Counted from the stretch's first letter, positions 25,020 to 34,007 are shown. The stretch is 64,000 nucleotides of DNA from Microbacterium oxydans (GCF_006540085.1 NZ_BJOG01000005.1:124001-188000); one strand, 5' to 3'. Numbers and translations are program-made. Notes: generated by a model not told the origin, from the letters alone.

Positions 25020-26525
25020 TCAGCCGGCCAGGAACACCGAGAGCGAGCGGAGCCGACGCAGCGACTCCTCCTTGCCCAGCAGCTCCATCGATTCGAACAG
25101 CGGCGGCGAGACCCGGCGGCCGGTGATGGCGACACGGGGCGGACCGTAGGCGATGCGCGGCTTGAGCTCGAGCCTCTCGACGAGCTCCGCGGCGAGGGCC
25201 TCCTGGATCTTCTCCGGGGTGAAGTCGTCGAGGGGCTCGAGAGCCACGACGCACGCGTCGAGCACCTCGGCAGCATTTGCCGGAAGGCCCTTGAGGGCGT
25301 CCTCCGCGTACGAGACCTCATCGGTGAACAGGAAGCCCACCATGCCGGGCACCTCGCCGAGCAGCTGCACCCGCTCCTGCACGAGAGGCGCGACGCGGAA
25401 TGCCGTCACCAGCTGTTCGTGCGTCGGCTCGTCGAAGAGTCCGGCTGCGGCGAGGTACGGGATCGTCCGCTCGGCGAAGTCTTTCTCGCCGAGCATCCGG
25501 ATGTGGTCGCCGTTGATCGACTCGGCCTTCTTCTGGTCGAAGCGCGCCGGGTTCGGGTTCACGTCGACGATGTCGAACGCGGCGGTGAACTCGTCGAGCG
25601 AGAACACGTCGCGGTCATGTCCGATCGACCAGCCGAGCAGGGCGAGGTAGTTCAGCAGTCCCTCGGGGATGAAGCCGCGGTCGCGGTGCAGGAACAGATC
25701 CGCCTGCGGGTCGCGCTTGGAGAGCTTCTTGTTGCCGGTCTCCCCCAGCACCAACGGCATATGCGCGAACCGCGGGACGAACGTCGTCACACCCGCATCG
25801 ATGAGAGCCGCATACAGCGAGAGCTGCCGGGCGGTGGACGGCATCAGGTCTTCACCACGCAGCACGTGCGTGATGCCCATGAGCGCGTCGTCGACCGGAT
25901 TCACGAACGTGTACAGCGGCACACCGTTCGGGCGCACGACCACGAAGTCGGGGAACGATCCTGCGGGGAAGGTCACCTCGCCGCGGATGAGGTCCACATA
26001 CGTGACGTCTTCGTCCGGCACCCGAAGGCGCAGCGCCGGCTGACGACCCTCCGCACGGAACGCCGCCTTCTGCTCGTCGGTGAGGTCGCGGTCGAAGTTG
26101 TCGTAACCGAGCTGCTTGGCGCGCCCGGCGGCCTCGTTGCGCGCGTCGATCTCCTCGGCAGTGGAGTAGCTCTCGTAGAGGGCTCCCGTGGCGATGAGCT
26201 TGTCGATCACCTCGCGGTAGATGTCGTGGCGCTCCGACTGCCGGTACGGCGCGTGGGGTCCACCGACCTCGACACCCTCATCCCAATCGATCTTGAGCCA
26301 GGTGAGCGCGTCCACCAGCTGGCGGAAGCTCTCCTCGCTGTCACGGGCGGCATCGGTGTCCTCGATGCGGAACACCATCTTCCCGCCGTTGTGACGGGCG
26401 TACGCCCAGTTGTAGAGAGCCGTGCGGACCATGCCGACGTGCGGCAATCCGGTCGGCGAGGGGCAGAAGCGGACGCGGACGTCGGCACCACTGACGGTCG
26501 TGGTGAGGGGGTGAGGGGTAGCCAT
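25020..26525 (-). CDS. gltX: Glutamyl-tRNA synthetase
   Basis: 501 residues, a class I synthetase. The HIGH-equivalent is in [14 protein letters not shown] near residue 25 and the KMSKS-equivalent is KLSKRDP near residue 255. The [20 protein letters not shown] stretch and the all-helical C-terminal anticodon-binding domain are typical of bacterial GluRS. It charges tRNA-Glu. Most Actinobacteria lack GlnRS, so this enzyme is expected to be non-discriminating and to charge tRNA-Gln too, with GatCAB converting Glu-tRNA-Gln. Neither GlnRS nor gat genes are in the window. TAGAAT lies 9 bases before the ATG, suggesting a very short leader. Confidence 0.95.
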   Translation of the reverse strand: MATPHPLTTTVSGADVRVRFCPSPTGLPHVGMVRTALYNWAYARHNGGKMVFRIEDTDAARDSEESFRQLVDALTWLKIDWDEGVEVGGPHAPYRQSERHDIYREVIDKLIATGALYESYSTAEEIDARNEAAGRAKQLGYDNFDRDLTDEQKAAFRAEGRQPALRLRVPDEDVTYVDLIRGEVTFPAGSFPDFVVVRPNGVPLYTFVNPVDDALMGITHVLRGEDLMPSTARQLSLYAALIDAGVTTFVPRFAHMPLVLGETGNKKLSKRDPQADLFLHRDRGFIPEGLLNYLALLGWSIGHDRDVFSLDEFTAAFDIVDVNPNPARFDQKKAESINGDHIRMLGEKDFAERTIPYLAAAGLFDEPTHEQLVTAFRVAPLVQERVQLLGEVPGMVGFLFTDEVSYAEDALKGLPANAAEVLDACVVALEPLDDFTPEKIQEALAAELVERLELKPRIAYGPPRVAITGRRVSPPLFESMELLGKEESLRRLRSLSVFLAG

Positions 26526-26578
26526 AGCCCTTCGATTCTACGGGGACCGCGCGTTCGCCCATCGGCGGGCGCGAGGGC

Positions 26579-27139
26579 TCAGCCTCCTGGGCAGTCGCAA
26601 TCGCCACCGCTGTGACACTGGCAGATCGGAGGCGGGTGATCCGCCGCCGTCACCGTCTCCCGCACCTGAAGGTCTGAGAACGGGACGACCTCGTCGTAGC
26701 TGGCCGCATCAACGGCGTCACCGCAGGCAGCGCCCTCCGTGCGGATCTCGGCGGCAGCCTCAGGGAAGACGAAGTCGACGCACGTGACGGCGGTCGACTG
26801 CTGGTACCAGAGCCCTCCGCCGGTCTCCGCCCCGCCTTCCACCGCGAGCGTCAGGGCCACGCCGTCCCCGGCCTCCTCGACGGCCAGCAGGGTGTAGAGG
26901 TGGCTGCCGGTGTCCGCCCCGCCTCGCGCATCAACGATGAAGTCGAATCCGGCGACGGTCGCTTCCGGATCCTCGATCATCTGGTCGCGGTACTCCCACA
27001 GCATGTCCTGCGCATCTTCCACGGAGTCGGCGAGGCTGTCCCTCATCAGGGTCCCGATGCTCGGCGCGCACCCGGCGAGAACACCGACGGTGGCGGCGAG
27101 CACGGCACCTGCGGCGATCCGTCCGGCGAGAGAGGACAT
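26579..27139 (-). CDS. Putative lipoprotein with Cys-rich C-terminal tail
   Basis: 186 residues. Residues 1-23 form a lipoprotein signal peptide ending in the lipobox VLAGC, so the mature protein would be lipid-anchored at Cys24 on the outer face of the membrane. The body has no recognised domain (AQDMLWEYRDQMIEDPEATV, then FDFIVDARGGADTGSHLYTL). The last 15 residues, ICQCHSGGDCDCPGG, hold four cysteines and a histidine in C-x-C and C-x-C pairs, a possible metal-binding or disulfide tail. The start is probably leaderless (TACGGT, seven bases, ATG). It is followed by gltX on the same strand after about 50 bases. Confidence 0.75.
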   Translation of the reverse strand: MSSLAGRIAAGAVLAATVGVLAGCAPSIGTLMRDSLADSVEDAQDMLWEYRDQMIEDPEATVAGFDFIVDARGGADTGSHLYTLLAVEEAGDGVALTLAVEGGAETGGGLWYQQSTAVTCVDFVFPEAAAEIRTEGAACGDAVDAASYDEVVPFSDLQVRETVTAADHPPPICQCHSGGDCDCPGG

Positions 27140-27146
27140 GGCTCTG

Positions 27147-27152
27147 ACCGTA
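27147..27152 (-). promoter_or_regulatory. Leaderless -10 box of the Cys-tailed lipoprotein gene
   Basis: TACGGT on the minus strand, then seven bases, then the ATG at 27139. The -35 is not clear. Confidence 0.35.
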
Positions 27153-27182
27153 GCGCAGTGCGCAACGCATCCGCCGGAACCC

Positions 27183-27211
27183 AGGGCGACATGCTCAGGG
27201 CGACATGCTCA
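27183..27211. repeat. Perfect 14-bp tandem duplication at the methyltransferase stop codon
   Basis: AGGGCGACATGCTC occurs twice in tandem (27183-27196 and 27197-27210). On the minus strand the duplication contains the final codons and TGA stop of the methyltransferase gene. If one copy were removed the frame would continue past the present stop. Confidence 0.9.
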
Positions 27212-27959
27212 CGGCGACCGCCGCACGATGCTCCAGGGGCAGGTGGCCTTCGACGCTGCGCTCGTCCACGACGAGCTCGAACGCTGCACGGAATCGCCGA
27301 CGATCATCGTGTCCGAGCCGGGCGTAGAGAGCACCGGCACCGGCCACGCCCCCTTCGACCGAACGCCAGAGTGCATTCGGGTCCGCGTGCCAGGTCCAGC
27401 CGTGCTCGGCGGCGGTCACGCGCTCCAGGCCCGCGTCCCGCAGCATCTGCGCGAAGCCGGCGGCGCTCCGCTCGAATTCCTCGTCGGCAGGGAGCTTCGC
27501 ACCGACGAACGGCGCCACTCCCGCGCGTTCAGCGACCTCCGCCCAGAACCATGAGGGCGACAGCGTCCAGATCGTCGCGACCACGGGGCCACGACTCACG
27601 CGCCGCAGCTCAGCCGCCGACCTGCGTGGGGAGCCGACATGGTTCAAGACGAAGTTCGCGACGACCACATCGACCGCGCCGTCGGCGAACGGCAGATCCG
27701 GCAGCCCCGCATCGATCGTGACGATCTGCGGACGGTCGCGGCGCGACACCGCGCGCATGGACGCCTCCGGCTCGCACGCCTGCACGCGCCATCCCGCGTC
27801 GGCCCAGGCTGCAGCGAGCCTGCCGTCACCCGCGCCGACGTCGAGCAGACTGCGCCCTCGCGGTGCGCCGAGGGCGAGCTGCATCGCCGGGAAGGTCCCT
27901 GCGCAGAGCGCGGCGTACGATGCGGAATACGCCGCGCCGACGCCGGCCCAGTCCTTCAT
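27195..27959 (-). CDS. SAM-dependent methyltransferase (class I)
   Basis: 254 residues. It shows the Rossmann-type motif I LLDVGAGDGRLAAAWAD near residue 40, motif II-like QACEPEASM near 62, DLPFADGAVDVVVANFVLNH (motif IV) near 88 and SRGPVVATIWTLSPSWFWAE near 120. The C-terminal half is helical and probably binds the substrate, which is unknown. The ATG overlaps the MFS stop (ATGA), the third member of a translationally coupled FAH-MFS-methyltransferase operon. A longer frame extending upstream through the MFS gene is a shadow. The stop lies in a 14-bp tandem duplication. Confidence 0.85.
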   Translation of the reverse strand: MKDWAGVGAAYSASYAALCAGTFPAMQLALGAPRGRSLLDVGAGDGRLAAAWADAGWRVQACEPEASMRAVSRRDRPQIVTIDAGLPDLPFADGAVDVVVANFVLNHVGSPRRSAAELRRVSRGPVVATIWTLSPSWFWAEVAERAGVAPFVGAKLPADEEFERSAAGFAQMLRDAGLERVTAAEHGWTWHADPNALWRSVEGGVAGAGALYARLGHDDRRRFRAAFELVVDERSVEGHLPLEHRAAVAVSMSP

Positions 27960-29215
27960 CGGGAGCCGGAGCGAGCGAGCGGGGACAGCGCCACGATCGC
28001 GATGACCAGGACGAAGGCCGCCACGCCGAGTCCCGCGTACTGGAAGTTCGCCAGCACCAAGCCCGCCAGCACCGATCCCGCCGCCGCGGACAAGCTCATC
28101 AGGGAATCGCTGCGCCCTTGCCTCCGTGTGCGGAGCTCGGGTGCGGACGACTCCGTGAGAAGGGCGGCACCGGCCACCGTCGCCGCGCTCCATCCCAGTC
28201 CGAGCAGGATGAGCGCGACCATCACGCCCCAGGCCTCCGTCCCCGTGAACACCGCGAACGCCAGAGCACCGGCGAGCAGCACCTGTCCGAGCAGCACCAC
28301 CTGGAGCCTGCCCCAGCGGTCGGCCAGCACGCCGAAGACGGGCGAGAGGGCGTACATGCCACCCACGTGCAACGCGATCGTGATCCCCACGAGCGCTGAC
28401 ACATCGGCGGGGGTCGCTGCCATGCCCCCGGCGCCGTGCGCCATGTGCGAGAGATGCACCGGAGTCATGGCCATGACCGAGGCCATGACCACGTGGGATC
28501 CGGCGATCGCGAAGATCGCGTACCGGGCGACGCGCGGCCGATCCACGGCCACCGCCCCGTCCGTCGAAGCCGAGGCCTTCGCGAGACGCTGCGCCGCGAG
28601 CAGCGGATCCGGACGCAGAGCGACGACGTACAGCACGAGCGCAGCGCACTGCGCGACGAAGGAGAAGAGGTACGAACCCGTCTGCGGCGGCATCCCCACC
28701 GCCTGGCCGACGATCTCCCCCGGCCCGAGAAGCAGCGGACCGGCGACCCCGCCGATCGTGGTCGACCAGACGACGATGGACAGGTCTCGTCCGCGGTGCT
28801 GCGGCGCGGCGAGATCGGTCGCCGCGAACCGCGACTGCAGGTTTCCCGCGTTGCCGGCCCCGATCATCAGGATGCCGACGAGCAGCATCGGGAAGATCCG
28901 CAGAGACGCGGCGAGGATGACCACCGCGATGCCCACCAGGGCGAACAGGTTGCCGAGAGTGAGCGCACGACGACGCCCGACACGGGCGGCGAGACGTGCG
29001 AGCGGGATGGCGCACGCGGCCGCTCCCAGTGTGACGGAAGCTGTCGCGAGACCGGAGAGGGCATCGTTCCCCGAGATGTCCGCCGCGAGGAGGGCGCCGA
29101 GGGAGACAGTGGCACCGAAGGCGATCCCGCCGAGCACCTGCCCCAGCGACAGGACCAGGACGGTACGTCGCTGAACCGCCTGCTGCTGCGTCGCCGTCAG
29201 GGCGACATCGGTCAT
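27956..29215 (-). CDS. MFS transporter
   Basis: 419 residues, twelve predicted helices. The loop 2-3 segment LARLAARVGRRRALTLGNLF near residue 75 and GNAGNLQSRFAATDLAAPQH in the helix 4 region are visible, as is a histidine-rich stretch MTPVHLSHMAHGAGG near 225. The protein begins MTDVALTATQQQAVQ and the ATG overlaps the stop of the FAH hydrolase gene. Its stop overlaps the methyltransferase start. A 12-helix exporter between a catabolic-type hydrolase and a methyltransferase is an unusual combination; the substrate is not known. A longer upstream frame that runs inside the hydrolase gene is rejected. Confidence 0.84.
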   Translation of the reverse strand: MTDVALTATQQQAVQRRTVLVLSLGQVLGGIAFGATVSLGALLAADISGNDALSGLATASVTLGAAACAIPLARLAARVGRRRALTLGNLFALVGIAVVILAASLRIFPMLLVGILMIGAGNAGNLQSRFAATDLAAPQHRGRDLSIVVWSTTIGGVAGPLLLGPGEIVGQAVGMPPQTGSYLFSFVAQCAALVLYVVALRPDPLLAAQRLAKASASTDGAVAVDRPRVARYAIFAIAGSHVVMASVMAMTPVHLSHMAHGAGGMAATPADVSALVGITIALHVGGMYALSPVFGVLADRWGRLQVVLLGQVLLAGALAFAVFTGTEAWGVMVALILLGLGWSAATVAGAALLTESSAPELRTRRQGRSDSLMSLSAAAGSVLAGLVLANFQYAGLGVAAFVLVIAIVALSPLARSGSR

Positions 29216-29988
29216 GACGCGGGTACGGCGTCGCGCACGGTGTTGCGAAGGATGCCGAGTCCGGAGATCTCGACCTCGACGACGTCTCCCGCCACGAACG
29301 TGCCCACGCCCGCCGGAGTCCCCGTCATGATGACGTCGCCCGGAAGCAGCGTGAACACCGCCGACGCGTACTCGATGATCGCCGGCACCGAGTGGATCAT
29401 GTCGGTGAGTGGCGCCTGCTGCCGCACCTCGCCGTTCACCCGTGTCTCGATCGTGGCCTGCGCCGGATCGAAGTCCGTCTCGATCACGGGACCGAGCGGG
29501 CAGAAGGTGTCGAAGCCTTTGGCCCGCGACCACTGACCGTCCTTGCGCTGGAGGTCACGCGCGGTGACGTCGTTGCCGATCGTGTATCCGAGCACGTAGT
29601 CGAGTGCGTTCTCTGCCTTCACGTTCTTCGCGATCTTGCCGATCACCACCACGAGCTCACCCTCGTACTCGGTGCGCTCGGAGAGCGCCGGACGCACGAT
29701 CGTGTCTCCGGGCCCGATCACCGAGGTGTTCGGCTTGAGGAACAGCAGTGGCTCCTCTGGGGCCTCTCCCCCCATCTCCGCCGCGTGATCGTGGTAGTTC
29801 TTGCCGACGCAGACGACCTTGGACCGCGGGATCACCGGAGCGAGCAGAGCGGCATCCGCGAGCGGCACGCGGGCACCGGTGGTCTCGTACCCCGTGAACA
29901 TCGGGTCTCCGGCGAGCACCACGAGCTCACGCTCGTCGATGATCCCGTACATGATGGCTTCGTCGTGGCTGAACCGGGCGATCTTCAT
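29212..29988 (-). CDS. Fumarylacetoacetate hydrolase (FAH)-family protein
   Basis: 258 residues with the FAH fold: GKNYHDHAAEMGG near residue 60, TEYEGELVVVIGK near 105 (E-x-E metal ligands), YTIGNDVTARDLQRKDGQWS near 135 and LLPGDVIMTGTPAGVG near 215. Members act as Mg/Mn-dependent hydrolases or decarboxylases such as oxaloacetate decarboxylases, 2-hydroxyhepta-2,4-diene-1,7-dioate isomerases or acylpyruvases; I cannot choose among them. The gene starts a three-gene overlapping operon. TAGGCT lies six bases before the ATG and there is no clear ribosome binding site, suggesting a leaderless message. Confidence 0.9.
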   Translation of the reverse strand: MKIARFSHDEAIMYGIIDERELVVLAGDPMFTGYETTGARVPLADAALLAPVIPRSKVVCVGKNYHDHAAEMGGEAPEEPLLFLKPNTSVIGPGDTIVRPALSERTEYEGELVVVIGKIAKNVKAENALDYVLGYTIGNDVTARDLQRKDGQWSRAKGFDTFCPLGPVIETDFDPAQATIETRVNGEVRQQAPLTDMIHSVPAIIEYASAVFTLLPGDVIMTGTPAGVGTFVAGDVVEVEISGLGILRNTVRDAVPAS

Positions 29989-29994
29989 GGGATC

Positions 29995-30000
29995 AGCCTA
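29995..30000 (-). promoter_or_regulatory. Leaderless -10 box of the FAH operon
   Basis: TAGGCT on the minus strand, six bases (GATCCC), then the ATG at 29988. Confidence 0.5.
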
Positions 30001-30037
30001 TCGAGCGCCTCGCCAGGCCTGGAGCCCCAGCAACCTC

Positions 30038-30117
30038 CGAGACCCCCTGCTCGCGACGAGACCCACGGCCCCGGGCGGACGACAGCATGGGTGTCGGCGG
30101 GGGACGTGGGTCTCGGC
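30038..30117. repeat. Intergenic palindromic repeat unit between the FAH and ilvE genes
   Basis: CGAGACCCACG (30057-30067) and CGTGGGTCTCG (30105-30115) are perfect inverted 11-mers with a 37-base loop. A third partial copy, CCGAGACCC, is at 30038-30046. The segment sits downstream of ilvE and could act as its terminator, but it lacks a T tract and looks more like a REP-type extragenic repeat. Confidence 0.55.
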
Positions 30118-30127
30118 AGCAGGAAAC

Positions 30128-31228
30128 TCAGGCGTCGAGGCGGAGGAGCCAGCCGTGCTTGTCCTCGCGGCGCCCGTACTGGATGTCGGTGAGTTCTTCG
30201 CGGAGGGACAGCGCCAGCTCGCCCAGCGGCTGGGGCTCGTCGAAGCCTTCGCCCACGAGCGTGCCGATCGGGGTCACGACCGCGGCCGTGCCACAGGCGA
30301 ACACCTCGACGATGTCGCCGGAGGCCACGCCCTCGCGCCACTCGTCGATCGAGATCGGACGCTTCTCGACCGTGTAGCCGCGGTCCTCGGCCAGCTGCAG
30401 CAGCGAGTCGCGGGTGATGCCCTCGAGGATGCTGTCCGACTCCGGCGTGACGACCCGGCCGTCCTTGAAGACGAACACGACGTTCATGCCGCCGAGCTCC
30501 TCCACGTCGCGGTTCTCGTTGAGGAACACGACCTGGTCGCAGCCCTTCGCACTGGCCTCGGCCTGGGGAAGGAGGCTGGAGGCGTAGTTGCCGCCTGTCT
30601 TCGCTTTGCCGGTGCCACCGCGACCCGCGCGGGCGTAGTCCTCGGAGAGCCAGATGCGCACAGGCTTCACTCCCCCGGTGAAGTAGGCACCGGCGGGGCT
30701 CGCGATCACGTAGTAGGCGACCTTCTGCGCCGCCCGCACACCGAGGAAGGCCTCCTTGGCGAACATGAACGGTCGCAGGTACAGGCTCTGGTCGGCACCG
30801 GAGGGCACCCACCGACCGTCGACGGCGATGAGCTCCCGCAGCGACTGGATGAAGTACTCGGTCGGCAGCTCCGGCAGCGCGAGGCGGCGGGCGCTGGCCT
30901 GCAGACGCGCGGCGTTCCGGTCGGGACGGAAGGTGTGGATCGTGCCGTCGGCGTGCCGGTAGGCCTTGATGCCCTCGAAGATCTCCTGTGCGTAGTGCAG
31001 CACGGAGGCGGCGGGGTCGAGCGGGATCGGACCGTAGGGCTGCACGCGCGGACGGTGCCATCCACCCTTGGCGGACCAGCAGATGTCGACCATGTGGTCG
31101 GTGAAGACGACCCCGAACCCGGGGTTCTCCAGCACTTCGGCGACGCGTGCCGGCGAGGCCGCGTTCAGGTTCTTCGTCACGGCGAACTCCAGAGGAGCCA
31201 CGCTCGTCTCGGCGTCGATCGTCGTCAT
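30128..31228 (-). CDS. ilvE: Branched-chain amino acid aminotransferase
   Basis: 366 residues, class IV PLP aminotransferase. Marks are QEIFEGIKAYRHADGTIHTF near residue 80, a PLP-lysine region around GGTGKAKTGGNYASSLLPQ near 195, VVFLNENRDVEELGGMNVVF near 220 and VFACGTAAVVTPIG near 310. It converts branched-chain 2-oxoacids and glutamate to Val, Leu and Ile (and back) in the cytosol, the last step of the pathway served by leuB just upstream and ilvBNCD at 51-57 kb. I chose ATG 31228 (GGATGATGAC just ahead) over an in-frame TTG at 31240. Confidence 0.95.
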   Translation of the reverse strand: MTTIDAETSVAPLEFAVTKNLNAASPARVAEVLENPGFGVVFTDHMVDICWSAKGGWHRPRVQPYGPIPLDPAASVLHYAQEIFEGIKAYRHADGTIHTFRPDRNAARLQASARRLALPELPTEYFIQSLRELIAVDGRWVPSGADQSLYLRPFMFAKEAFLGVRAAQKVAYYVIASPAGAYFTGGVKPVRIWLSEDYARAGRGGTGKAKTGGNYASSLLPQAEASAKGCDQVVFLNENRDVEELGGMNVVFVFKDGRVVTPESDSILEGITRDSLLQLAEDRGYTVEKRPISIDEWREGVASGDIVEVFACGTAAVVTPIGTLVGEGFDEPQPLGELALSLREELTDIQYGRREDKHGWLLRLDA

Positions 31229-31275
31229 GTCATCATCCAATCCTCGTGGGGCGGGCGCATCCTCGCGCCCTGTCA

Positions 31276-31281
31276 GCCTAC
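31276..31281 (-). promoter_or_regulatory. -10 box of ilvE
   Basis: TAGGCT on the minus strand, about 48 bases upstream of the ilvE ATG and just downstream of leuB's stop region. It suggests that ilvE has its own start besides any read-through from leuB. Confidence 0.35.
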
Positions 31282-31290
31282 GCCCGCTGT

Positions 31291-32334
31291 TCAGAGACGG
31301 GCAGCGATCGCGGAGCCGATCTCCGCGGTGGTGCGGGCACCGCTCCGGGCGGCGATGTCCGCCTCGACCGCGGCGCTCACCCGCGCCGACTCGACCGTGA
31401 GGCCGAGGTGGTCGAGCAGCAGCGCGATGGAGAGGATCGCGGCGGTCGGGTCGGCCTTCTGCTGACCCGCGATGTCCGGAGCCGAGCCGTGCACGGGCTC
31501 GAACATCGACGGGAAGGCGCCATCGGGGTTGATGTTCCCCGATGCGGCGAGGCCGATGCCGCCCGTGACGGCGCCGGCGAGGTCGGTGAGGATGTCACCG
31601 AAGAGATTGTCGGTCACGATCACGTCGAAGCGCGAGGGATCGGTGACCAGGAAGATGGTGGCCGCGTCGACGTGCAGATAGTCGACGGCGACGTCGGGGT
31701 GTTCGGAGGCGACCTCGTTCACGATGCGCTGCCAGATGGCGCCCGCATGCACGAGCACGTTGGTCTTGTGCACGAGGGTCAGCTTCTTGCGACGACGCTC
31801 CGCGAGGGCGAACGCGTAGCGCACGACCCGCTCGACACCGAAGGCCGTGTTCACGGAGGTCTCGTTCGCCACCTCCTGCGGCGTCCCCTTCCGGATCGCC
31901 CCGCCGTTGCCGACGTAGGGACCCTCCGTGCCCTCGCGGACGACGACGAAGTCGATCTCCCCCGGGTTCGACAGCGGACCGGATGCGCCGGCGAAGAGCT
32001 TCGAGGGGCGCAGGTTCACGTAGTGGTCGAGAGTGAACCGCAGCTTGAGCAGCAGTCCGCGCTCGATGTTCGCGTCCTTCAGCCGCGGGTCGCCCGGCGT
32101 GCCGCCGACGGCACCCAGGAGGATCGCGTCGTGTGCGGAGATCGCGGCGAGGTCGTCATCCGTGAGCGTGTCGCCGGTCTCGAGGTACCGGCCGGCACCG
32201 AGCGAGAAGCGGGTCTTGTCGAACGTCACGTCGCTGTCGACGGTGACGGCGTCGAGCACCTTCTCCGCCTCGGCGATGACCTCGGGACCGATGCCGTCAC
32301 CCGGGATGACGGCCAGCTTCACGACACGCGACAT
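31291..32334 (-). CDS. leuB: 3-Isopropylmalate dehydrogenase
   Basis: 347 residues. The isocitrate/isopropylmalate dehydrogenase family is evident from [20 protein letters not shown] at the start, [20 protein letters not shown] near 135 (substrate arginine region), [15 protein letters not shown] near 185, [20 protein letters not shown] near 230 (acidic metal ligands) and [19 protein letters not shown] near 275. It oxidises and decarboxylates 3-isopropylmalate with NAD+ in leucine synthesis. ATG 32334 follows a GGAG ribosome binding site. ilvE is 62 bases downstream. Confidence 0.96.
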   Translation of the reverse strand: MSRVVKLAVIPGDGIGPEVIAEAEKVLDAVTVDSDVTFDKTRFSLGAGRYLETGDTLTDDDLAAISAHDAILLGAVGGTPGDPRLKDANIERGLLLKLRFTLDHYVNLRPSKLFAGASGPLSNPGEIDFVVVREGTEGPYVGNGGAIRKGTPQEVANETSVNTAFGVERVVRYAFALAERRRKKLTLVHKTNVLVHAGAIWQRIVNEVASEHPDVAVDYLHVDAATIFLVTDPSRFDVIVTDNLFGDILTDLAGAVTGGIGLAASGNINPDGAFPSMFEPVHGSAPDIAGQQKADPTAAILSIALLLDHLGLTVESARVSAAVEADIAARSGARTTAEIGSAIAARL

Positions 32335-32415
32335 GAGACTCCTTGCGCACTGCACGGGGGTGGACCGACTCGTTCCCGCCCGAGAGCAGGAGAGCCGGTC
32401 CCCCCAGCGTACTGG

Positions 32416-33951
32416 TCAGTGCGTGGGTGCCTTGCGCAGTGTGACGGCCGCGATCACTCCGGCCGCGACCACGAGGCCGGCACCGATGAGCGAGGTGACG
32501 GTGACGCCGGAGCCGAACGCGTCCGACGCGGCCTGCCACAGCGCATCGCCGAGCTGCGTCGGCAGAGCCTGCGCAGCGGTGTAGGCGCCAGCCAGAGTCT
32601 CCTCCGCTGCATGCGCCACGTCGGCGGGAAGACCCGCCGGAAGAACGAGCGCTCCGCGGTAGAAGGCCGTGATGATGCCGCCGAGCACAGCCGTTCCGAG
32701 CACCGCTCCGAGCTCGTACGCCGTCTCGGACACCGCGCTGGCCGCTCCTGCCTTGGCCGCAGGAGCGCTCGACAGGATGAGCTCGTTGGAGATCGTCTCG
32801 GCCGCGCCGATCCCGATGCCCAGCACCACGAACGCGATCACCAGCGGCAGGACGCCGTGCTCGTGCGTCGTGAGAGCGACGATCAGGTAGCCGGCGACGG
32901 AGAACGCGAGCCCGGCGGGGATCACGATGTGCGGCGGGATCCGGCGCGAGATCGGCACGACCGACAGCCCGGCCACGATCATCGCCACCATTCCCGGCAC
33001 CAGCGCGAGACCTGCCGTCATCGGCGACAGCCCGAGGACGAGCTGCAGATGCTGCGACACGAAGTAGAGGAAGCCGACCAGAGCCACGACACTGAGCAGG
33101 TTGACCAGGATCGCCCCGGAGAACGACCCCCGCTTGAACAGCGCCATGTCGAGCATCGGCGTCTTGGCACGCAGCTGGCGCCGCACGAACAGGAAACCCA
33201 TCGCGAGGCCGAGAAGTGCCCACGCACCGGCCTTCAGACTCGGACCATCCACGGCCAGCGACTTGATCGCGTAGACCACCGGGATCATCGTGGCCATCGA
33301 CAGGACGATGCTGATCAAGTCGATGCGACCGGGGTGGGGGTCGCGGCTCTCCGGCACCAGCAACGGCGCAGCGACGAGCAGAGGGATCAGCACCGGCACC
33401 GCGATGAGGAAGACGGACCCCCAGGAGAAGTGCTCGAGGAGGAAACCGCCGACGATCGGTCCCAGCGCCGATCCTGCGGAGAAGGCCGAGGCCCACACCG
33501 CGATCGCCATGCGGCGCTGGTCGCGGTTCTGGAAGATCGAGCGCAGCAGGGACAGGGTCGACGGCATGAGCATCGCTCCGAAGAAGCCGAGCAGAGCACG
33601 AGCGGCGATCAGCAAGCCGGCCGTGGGCGCGAAGGCTGCGAGGGCGGAGACCGCCGCGAAACCAGTGGCTCCGATCAGCAGCATCTTCCGACGCCCGAAT
33701 CGGTCGCCCAAGGTACCCATGGTGACGAGCAGGCCCGCGAGCACCAGGGGGTACACGTCGATGATCCACAGCTGCTCGGCCCCTGTGGGCGCGAGCGCGA
33801 TGGAGATCTCGGGGAGCGCGAAGCTCAGCACCGTGTTGTCCACCGACACCAGCAGCACCGGCAGCATGAGGACGACGAGCGCCGCCCAGCCGCGGGCTCC
33901 GACGCGGGGAGCATCCGTCTCTGTCGTCGGGATCGACGCAGTACGGGTCAT
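32416..33951 (-). CDS. DHA2 (EmrB/QacA)-type MFS multidrug exporter
   Basis: 511 residues with about fourteen membrane helices. Signature pieces are VSVDNTVLSFALPEISIAL at helix 1 (the DHA2 D-x-T pattern), MGTLGDRFGRRKMLLIGATG in loop 2-3, ALLGFFGAMLMPSTLSLLRS in helix 4 (the antiporter motif C region) and GPIVGGFLLEHFSWGSVFLI in helix 5. It should export toxic organic compounds by proton antiport. It is transcribed away from a TetR regulator with a perfect palindrome between them. GAGAGGTG precedes the ATG. Confidence 0.9.
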   Translation of the reverse strand: MTRTASIPTTETDAPRVGARGWAALVVLMLPVLLVSVDNTVLSFALPEISIALAPTGAEQLWIIDVYPLVLAGLLVTMGTLGDRFGRRKMLLIGATGFAAVSALAAFAPTAGLLIAARALLGFFGAMLMPSTLSLLRSIFQNRDQRRMAIAVWASAFSAGSALGPIVGGFLLEHFSWGSVFLIAVPVLIPLLVAAPLLVPESRDPHPGRIDLISIVLSMATMIPVVYAIKSLAVDGPSLKAGAWALLGLAMGFLFVRRQLRAKTPMLDMALFKRGSFSGAILVNLLSVVALVGFLYFVSQHLQLVLGLSPMTAGLALVPGMVAMIVAGLSVVPISRRIPPHIVIPAGLAFSVAGYLIVALTTHEHGVLPLVIAFVVLGIGIGAAETISNELILSSAPAAKAGAASAVSETAYELGAVLGTAVLGGIITAFYRGALVLPAGLPADVAHAAEETLAGAYTAAQALPTQLGDALWQAASDAFGSGVTVTSLIGAGLVVAAGVIAAVTLRKAPTH

Positions 33952-33977
33952 GGAACACCTCTCAGGATCTTGATCGC

Positions 33978-33993
33978 ACGGTTAGTGAACCGT
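33978..33993. promoter_or_regulatory. Operator palindrome between the DHA2 exporter and TetR genes
   Basis: ACGGTT-AGTG-AACCGT is a perfect 16-base palindrome in the divergent intergenic region, just upstream of the tetR -10 (TATAGT). The size and position are typical for TetR-family operators. Confidence 0.7.
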
Positions 33994-34001
33994 CCAGATG
34001 G

Positions 34002-34007
34002 TATAGT
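34002..34007 (+). promoter_or_regulatory. -10 box of the TetR gene
   Basis: TATAGT lies about 38 bases upstream of the ATG and directly after the operator palindrome, which would overlap the -35 region. The -35 itself is poorly defined. Confidence 0.5.
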
